Positions 5,645-9,429 of a stretch of DNA of 9,429 nucleotides are shown here, in pieces. Positions within the stretch are counted from its first letter, which is position 1. Each line of letters opens with the position of its first letter. Source of the stretch: Spirochaetaceae bacterium (GTDB lineage: Bacteria > Spirochaetota > Spirochaetia > DSM-27196 > PWMO01); assembly GCA_003558175.1 (NCBI GenBank), contig PWMO01000309.1, positions 1 to 9,429 of the forward strand, read 5' to 3'. The translations under genes were made by a program, and so were the position numbers. The notes below the pieces were generated by a model, which saw only the letters and a program-made list of their open reading frames with translations, ran no database searches and was not told the origin of the DNA.

Positions 5645-6955
5645 ATGAGTCACAAGCTTCGAGACAGTTCCTGGGACCGCCACGGCGTGGTAAAGCGCAT
5701 GCTGCAGGACACTCCGCTGCCGCGAATGGCGCGCGTGCGCCAGCTGCTGGATGAAGAGCGCATTGAGAGTATCCCCGACACGGTCAAAGCCGAGCTGGCG
5801 CGGCCCGAGATTGCCGCAACCGTCAAGCCGGGAATGTCTATTGCCATAACGGTAGGCAGCCGTGGAATTGCCAACATCCCCATCCTTACCCGTGAAGTGG
5901 TACGCAACCTGAAGGCGCTCGGGGCCAAACCGTTTATCATCCCGGCCATGGGAAGCCACGGCGGAGGGAATGCCGAGGGGCAGGAACAGCTTCTGGCGAG
6001 CCTGGGGGTGACGGAAGAGACCGTTGAGGCACCCATTCGCTCCAGTATGGAAGTGGTCCAGGTCGGCAGTCTTGACGATGGGCGCCCGGTCTACGTCGAC
6101 AAGTACGCCTCGGAAGCAGACGGCATCCTGGTCATGGGGCGCGTCAAACCGCATACCGCGTACCGTGGCCCGTACGAGAGCGGCCTGTTCAAGATGATGG
6201 CGATCGGCCTGGCCAAGCACCAGGGCGCCGAGGCGTGCCACGACCAGGGATTCAACCGAATGGCGGAAAACGTTCCGGCCTACGGCAAGGCGATTGTCAA
6301 GTTCGCAAAAATACTCTTCGGCGTGGCCATCATAGAGAACGCTCACGATGAGACCTGCAAGATCCTGGCAATTGAGACTCACCGCATAGAAGAAGAAGAA
6401 CCGGCGCTGCTGCAGGAGGCAAAGTCACGTATGGCGCAGATCTTCATCCCGAAGATCGACGTGCTGATTGTGGATGAGATCGGCAAGAACCATAGCGGCG
6501 ACGGGATGGACCCCAACGTCACCGGGAGCTACAGCACGGTTTACGCCTCCGGCAACCCAAAGGTGCAGCACTACGTGATTCTGGACCTGAGCGAAGAGAC
6601 GCACGGCAACGCCGTGGGACTCGGACGCGCCGACTACACCACCAAGCGCGTTTTTGACCAGCTCGATTTTGACACCGTATATCCTAACTCGCTGACTGCC
6701 AAGGTCTCCACCGTTGCCAAGGTGCCCATGGTTCTGGCTACCGACAAACTCGCCATCCAGGCGGGTATCAAGACCTGCGAGAAGATCGGTCCCGAGGGCG
6801 TGCGCGTGGTGCGCATCCGCAACTCGTCGCACGTTGACGAGATCTTTGTCTCAGAGAACCTTCTGCCGGAGGTAGAGGCGCACGAGAACATGGAAGTGAT
6901 CGACCCGCCGGGGGAAATGCAGTTTGACGCCGAGGACAGCCTGATCCGGACCTGA
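5645..6955 (+). CDS. LarA-family (Lar_N/DUF2088) nickel-dependent 2-hydroxyacid racemase/epimerase homologue
   Basis: A 436-residue cytosolic protein of the lactate racemase superfamily. Known members invert the alpha-hydroxyl carbon of lactate, malate, other 2-hydroxyacids or gluconate through a nickel-pincer nucleotide bound to a Lys and a His. Family blocks: AITVGSRGIANI (67-78), IIPAMGSHGGGNAEGQ (98-113) with candidate catalytic His105, GILVMGRVKPHTAYRGPYESG (160-180) with His170, LFKMMAIGLAKHQGA (181-195) with Lys183 and His192 as candidate cofactor-anchoring residues, and VDEIGKNHSGDGMDPNVTG (276-294). These alignments to LarA are my inference. The GSRG and GSHGG wording matches the branch often annotated as lactate racemase domain protein, not L. 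plantarum LarA itself, so the substrate is open. No larB, larC or larE cofactor genes are visible. A strong ribosome site and promoter precede the ATG; a terminator follows. Confidence 0.88.
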   Translation: MSHKLRDSSWDRHGVVKRMLQDTPLPRMARVRQLLDEERIESIPDTVKAELARPEIAATVKPGMSIAITVGSRGIANIPILTREVVRNLKALGAKPFIIPAMGSHGGGNAEGQEQLLASLGVTEETVEAPIRSSMEVVQVGSLDDGRPVYVDKYASEADGILVMGRVKPHTAYRGPYESGLFKMMAIGLAKHQGAEACHDQGFNRMAENVPAYGKAIVKFAKILFGVAIIENAHDETCKILAIETHRIEEEEPALLQEAKSRMAQIFIPKIDVLIVDEIGKNHSGDGMDPNVTGSYSTVYASGNPKVQHYVILDLSEETHGNAVGLGRADYTTKRVFDQLDFDTVYPNSLTAKVSTVAKVPMVLATDKLAIQAGIKTCEKIGPEGVRVVRIRNSSHVDEIFVSENLLPEVEAHENMEVIDPPGEMQFDAEDSLIRT

Positions 6956-6997
6956 CGCAGGTTGACGCAAGCCGGCTTGACGCAGCCGCAGCCGCAG
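6953..6997 (+). repeat. Short TGACGCA repeats after the LarA-family gene
   Basis: TGACGCA occurs at 6953, 6963 and 6978, the first copy including the stop codon, followed by a tandem GCCGCA. The palindrome AAGCCGGCTT (6969-6978) lies among them. This looks like replication-slippage sequence; no function is evident. Confidence 0.5.
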
Positions 6998-7011
6998 TTT
7001 AGATGAGCCAC

Positions 7012-7058
7012 AAAAAACCGCCGCGCCCCGTTCCCGGGACTGCGGCGGTTCTTGATTC
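7012..7058. terminator. Bidirectional intrinsic terminator between the LarA-family and aldolase genes
   Basis: A 9-base stem (AACCGCCGC 7016-7024, GCGGCGGTT 7042-7050) with a GC-rich loop that can form an inner CCCG/CGGG stem. The run of six A (7012-7017) becomes a six-U tail for the minus-strand aldolase message. On the plus side the tail is TTCTTGATT, weaker. It ends both converging transcripts. Confidence 0.85.
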
Positions 7059-7061
7059 TCA

Positions 7062-7080
7062 GGCCGTCTCGCCGACGGCC
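7062..7080. terminator. Second hairpin near the aldolase 3' end
   Basis: A perfect 7-base stem GGCCGTC-TCGCC-GACGGCC without a U-tract, lying between the aldolase stop and the main terminator. It probably adds 3'-end structure to the aldolase message. Confidence 0.45.
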
Positions 7081-7132
7081 GGGCAGCGCTCCGTCTGTCG
7101 AGTGCCCGCGCAGCACCACGACCTGGGCGGTA

Positions 7133-8041
7133 CTACGACAGGAAGCCGCTCTCTTCCATGATCTGCTTGATCTTGCCGCGGTCTTCTTCGCTGACGCCGG
7201 GAAGCGGCTTGCGCGGATTGCCGCCGACAAGACCGGCCACATCCATAGCCGCTTTCACGCCGGCCACGCCGTAGGTGCCGGAGATCTGCTTGTTGAGCGT
7301 CACCAGCCGCTCGTTGAGCTTGTCGGCTTCTTCTATCTTGCCTGCAACAAAGAGCTCGTACAGCTGGGCGCACGCCGCCGGGATAACGTTGGCCAGCGAA
7401 AGCACGCCGCCGGTGCCGCCGGACTTGAGGAGGTCCAGGTAGTAGCCGGCCGAGCCCGCCATGATGAAGAAGCTGTCGGTTCCGGCGCCGAGGTTCTCTT
7501 TGTAGGTCTCCTTGGAGCTGTCTTTGACACCCACCACGTTGGGATGGCCGGAAATGCGGTCCAGCACCGTGCGACGGACGGTTACGCCCGCGGCAACCGA
7601 CGGATTGTTGTAGATCACCACCGGAACGGGGGAGGCGTCGGCAACGTCAAGGACGTAGGAAACCTGAACGTCGTCCGTCATGCGCTTGGCGAAGAAGCTC
7701 GGCATGAGCAGGCTGATCAGCTCCGCTCCGATGTCGGCTACCAGCCTGGCCATCTCGATGGTGCTTCTGGTACTCTCTTCTCCGGCACCGGCCGTGATTA
7801 CAATATCGCTCGAGGCGTTCTTGACCACGGTCTCAAGCACCTTGAGCCGTTCCTGCTGGCTCAACGACTTGTACTCGCCGTTGGTGCCCAGCGAGAAGTA
7901 CCCGTGCAGACCGGAATCGTTCATCTTTTTGACGTTGCCTGCAAGCGCGTCAAAGTCAATGTCATCGTTGGCCTTGAACGGCGTGCACATTGGCGCAAGA
8001 ACGCCCGACAGTTTCTCTTTTACCGTCTTCTTCGTACTCAT
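7133..8041 (-). CDS. DHDPS/NAL-family class I aldolase or lyase (DapA-like, probably not DapA)
   Basis: A 302-residue TIM-barrel enzyme of the dihydrodipicolinate synthase/N-acetylneuraminate lyase family, which forms a Schiff base with pyruvate or a 2-keto acid. Family features: VLAPMCTPFK (14-23), the GxxGE pyruvate-carboxylate loop as GTNGE (52-56), catalytic Tyr144 in IYNNPS, Schiff-base Lys173 in VVGVKDSS, and SGGTGGVLSLANVIP (207-221). E. coli DapA has Arg138 five residues after the catalytic Tyr to hold aspartate semialdehyde; here that place is Val149. GTNGE also differs from the GTTGE of DapA and resembles the GSNGE of 4-hydroxy-2-oxoglutarate aldolase. A 2-keto-3-deoxy-acid or hydroxy-oxo-acid aldolase/dehydratase is therefore likelier than lysine synthesis. 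The ATG at 8041 follows the strong ribosome site GGAAGGAGA; the frame is open further upstream without a better site. Confidence 0.93.
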   Translation of the reverse strand: MSTKKTVKEKLSGVLAPMCTPFKANDDIDFDALAGNVKKMNDSGLHGYFSLGTNGEYKSLSQQERLKVLETVVKNASSDIVITAGAGEESTRSTIEMARLVADIGAELISLLMPSFFAKRMTDDVQVSYVLDVADASPVPVVIYNNPSVAAGVTVRRTVLDRISGHPNVVGVKDSSKETYKENLGAGTDSFFIMAGSAGYYLDLLKSGGTGGVLSLANVIPAACAQLYELFVAGKIEEADKLNERLVTLNKQISGTYGVAGVKAAMDVAGLVGGNPRKPLPGVSEEDRGKIKQIMEESGFLS

Positions 8042-8049
8042 AACGCATG

Positions 8050-8058
8050 TCTCCTTCC
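8050..8058 (-). promoter_or_regulatory. Ribosome binding site that fixes the aldolase start
   Basis: GGAAGGAGA on the minus strand, with AGGAG 9 bases before the ATG at 8041. A second, out-of-frame ATG lies between it and the true start. The start chosen gives the usual short N-terminus of the family. Confidence 0.8.
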
Positions 8059-8185
8059 AGCCGTGGCTGTTATTGTGGATGTGTGTTGAGAGCCTGGTGT
8101 CTGTGACGGTAGTCCGCAGTCCCGGCCCATGAATCTCCAGTTTATCAGTAATTGGCAATCCGGTCCAGCAGCTGCATCCCGGGTC

Positions 8186-8215
8186 TTGACGAACGGCGGT
8201 AAAGCGGGCTATCTA
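8186..8215 (+). promoter_or_regulatory. Weak candidate promoter of the transketolase genes
   Basis: TTGACG (8186-8191), an 18-base spacer and TATCTA (8210-8215) lie 40 bases upstream of the TTG start, in the 213-base region divergent from the aldolase. The -10 match is poor. I see no clear promoter for the aldolase on the other strand. Confidence 0.3.
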
Positions 8216-8242
8216 GTTGCACGCTGGTATCCCCACCACAGC

Positions 8243-8249
8243 AGGAGAG
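8243..8249 (+). promoter_or_regulatory. Ribosome binding site supporting a TTG start of the transketolase N-subunit
   Basis: AGGAGAG, with AGGAG 7 bases before TTG 8255. The in-frame ATG at 8129 would add 42 residues unlike any transketolase and has no ribosome site. Confidence 0.8.
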
Positions 8250-8254
8250 TCATT

Positions 8255-9106
8255 TTGAGTAGTACACAGAGCGCGGACGTCAAGCGCCTGCAGAAGGCAG
8301 CCGTTGAGGTCCGTAAGAACATCGTGCGCATGGTACGCGCGGGGAAGCAGGGCCACGGGGGTGGCGCGCTTTCCGCAGCGGATATCCTCACTACACTCTA
8401 TTTTGAGGTGATGCGCGTCAGGCCGGAAGAGCCAAAGTGGCCCGGACGCGACCGGTTTGTGCTGTCCGCCGGTCACAAGTGCCTGGCACTCTACGCCACG
8501 CTGGCCGAGCGCGGCTTTTTTGATAAGTCGGTCCTCGACACCTACGGCGCGATGAAGTCGCGGCTCCCCGGACACCCCAGCATGCACAAGCTGCCGGGCG
8601 TAGAGACCAACACCGGTGCGCTGGGACACGGCCTGGCGATCGCCGGGGGCATGGCCCTCAGCGCAAAGATTGACAAGACGGACATCAAGACCTACGTGGT
8701 CATGGGCGATGGTGAGCTCGCCGAAGGATCCAACTGGGAAGCGGCGGCGGCTTGCTCAATGTTCCAGCTGGACAACATGCTGGTGTTTGTGGACCGCAAC
8801 GGCCTGCAGATTGGCGGTCGCACGGTGGACATCATGAGCTACGAGCCGCTGGCGGAACGCTGGGCCGCCTTCGGCTGGTCGGTGCGCGAGATAGACGGCC
8901 ATGACATACCCCAGATTCTGGACGCTGCTGCGTCCATGCCGTTTGAGCCCGGCAAGCCGTCGGTAGTGATTGCCAACACCGTCAAGTCCAGGGGCCTCTC
9001 GTTTGCCGAGGGCAAAGTTGAGTATCACTACTGGAAGGCGACCGCCGAAGAGCTGGAACAGGCGGAGCGCGAGCTGGCCGAAGCCGAAAGGAGCATCAGC
9101 GTATGA
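8255..9106 (+). CDS. Transketolase, N-terminal (TPP-diphosphate-binding) subunit
   Basis: A 283-residue protein matching the N-terminal half of transketolase, of usual length for the split form. Together with the next gene it would move a two-carbon ketol unit from a ketose phosphate to an aldose, using thiamine diphosphate and Mg2+. Visible motifs: GKQGHGGGALSAADILTTLYF (30-50), RDRFVLSAGHKCLALYATL (65-83), LPGHPSMHKLPGVETNTGALGHGLAIAGG (104-132), and the TPP/Mg motif starting GDGELAEGSNWEAA (151-164) and closing with VDRN (179-182). The C-terminus ends in a charged Glu/Ala-rich helix (264-280). The TTG start has a good ribosome site. It overlaps the C-terminal subunit gene by ATGA, so the two are translationally coupled. 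It could serve general pentose phosphate metabolism or a dedicated catabolic route; the sequence does not decide. Confidence 0.95.
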   Translation: MSSTQSADVKRLQKAAVEVRKNIVRMVRAGKQGHGGGALSAADILTTLYFEVMRVRPEEPKWPGRDRFVLSAGHKCLALYATLAERGFFDKSVLDTYGAMKSRLPGHPSMHKLPGVETNTGALGHGLAIAGGMALSAKIDKTDIKTYVVMGDGELAEGSNWEAAAACSMFQLDNMLVFVDRNGLQIGGRTVDIMSYEPLAERWAAFGWSVREIDGHDIPQILDAAASMPFEPGKPSVVIANTVKSRGLSFAEGKVEYHYWKATAEELEQAERELAEAERSISV

Positions 9107-9429
9107 GTGCAGCAGCAGATCCTCGCAAGACGTTTGGAGAGGCGCTGGCGGACGCGGCAGCGGACCGCGCCAATATTGTTGCTATTTCCGCCGACAGCTC
9201 GAGCGGTTCGGGCCTTGGAGCCTTTCATTCCCGATTCCCCGAGCGGCACCTTGAGTTCGGCATCATGGAGCAGGGCGTCATCGGCTTTGCCTCCGGGCTG
9301 GCAACCACCGGCAAGATACCGGTCGTTGCGGCTATTGCACCGTTTGTGACGGTGCGGCCGTTTGAGATGGTGCGAAACGACGTGGGCTACATGGAGCAGA
9401 ACGTCAAGATCGTCGGGCGCTTCGGCGGC
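9103..9429 (+). CDS. Transketolase, C-terminal (pyrimidine-binding) subunit, cut by window edge
   Basis: The first 109 residues of the partner subunit are present; about 310 would be expected, so the rest lies beyond the window. MSAAADPRKTFGEALADAAA leads to the pyrimidine-binding domain ADSSSGSGLGAFHSRFPERH and the family's catalytic segment LEFGIMEQGVIGFASGLATTGKIP. The Glu of GIMEQ (Glu55) is the one expected to activate the thiamine aminopyrimidine. VAAIAPFVTVRPFEMVRNDV continues the domain as in other transketolases. The ATG at 9103 shares ATGA with the stop of the N-subunit and has AGGAG (9089-9093) upstream inside that gene. The two chains are expected to form a heterotetramer with active sites at their interface. 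Confidence 0.95.
   Translation, partial: MSAAADPRKTFGEALADAAADRANIVAISADSSSGSGLGAFHSRFPERHLEFGIMEQGVIGFASGLATTGKIPVVAAIAPFVTVRPFEMVRNDVGYMEQNVKIVGRFGG

Noticed and set aside
7052..8089. Plus-strand open frame (345 codons) opposite the aldolase
   Set aside because: The aldolase on the minus strand has all its catalytic motifs, a ribosome site and a terminator; this frame has none of these.
8129..8254. ATG-start extension of the transketolase N-subunit
   Set aside because: The extra 42 residues match nothing in the family, and the AGGAGAG site points to TTG 8255.

Overview
The window looks like a chromosomal segment of a moderately GC-rich bacterium, probably a spirochaete of the Spirochaeta/Alkalispirochaeta kind. 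The main clue is the exported solute-binding protein: its signal peptide ends in VFA followed by GGQQEQPAEAAP. From memory this Gly/Gln/Glu-rich start of the mature protein is common in spirochaete binding proteins, so the assignment is an inference. All genes are compact, with good Shine-Dalgarno sites and several TTG starts.

Layout. Positions 3-197 (+) hold the tail of an unrecognised gene. It overlaps convergently the end of a LysR-type regulator (165-1076, -). A 417-base divergent control region (1077-1493) carries a 50-base direct repeat, offset by exactly 193 bases, with a T-N11-A dyad between the copies. It leads into a complete tripartite tricarboxylate transporter (TTT) operon: binding protein tctC (1494-2495), small membrane subunit tctB (2623-3198, TTG start) and large permease tctA (3214-4710). 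Two hairpins lie between tctC and tctB. Convergent to tctA is an RdgB/HAM1 house-cleaning nucleotidase (4824-5486, -), which looks unrelated to the carboxylate theme. Divergent from it is a LarA-family (Lar_N/DUF2088) nickel racemase/epimerase homologue (5645-6955, +). A strong two-way terminator separates this from a DHDPS/NAL-family class I aldolase or lyase (7133-8041, -). Divergent from the aldolase is a split transketolase: an N-terminal subunit (8255-9106, +, TTG start) overlapping by four bases a C-terminal subunit (9103 onward), which is cut by the window edge.

How the parts may fit together. A periplasmic carboxylate uptake system under a LysR regulator sits beside an alpha-hydroxyacid racemase/epimerase homologue, a pyruvate-type aldolase and a two-subunit transketolase. 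This reads as uptake of a hydroxy- or sugar-acid, inversion of an alpha-hydroxyl, aldol or dehydration chemistry and two-carbon transfer into central metabolism. The genes are in separate transcription units, no dehydratase, dehydrogenase or kinase is visible, and no larB/C/E cofactor genes are present. The pathway is therefore a hypothesis and its substrate cannot be read from the sequence. No CRISPR array, tRNA, rRNA, insertion sequence or phage gene was seen.
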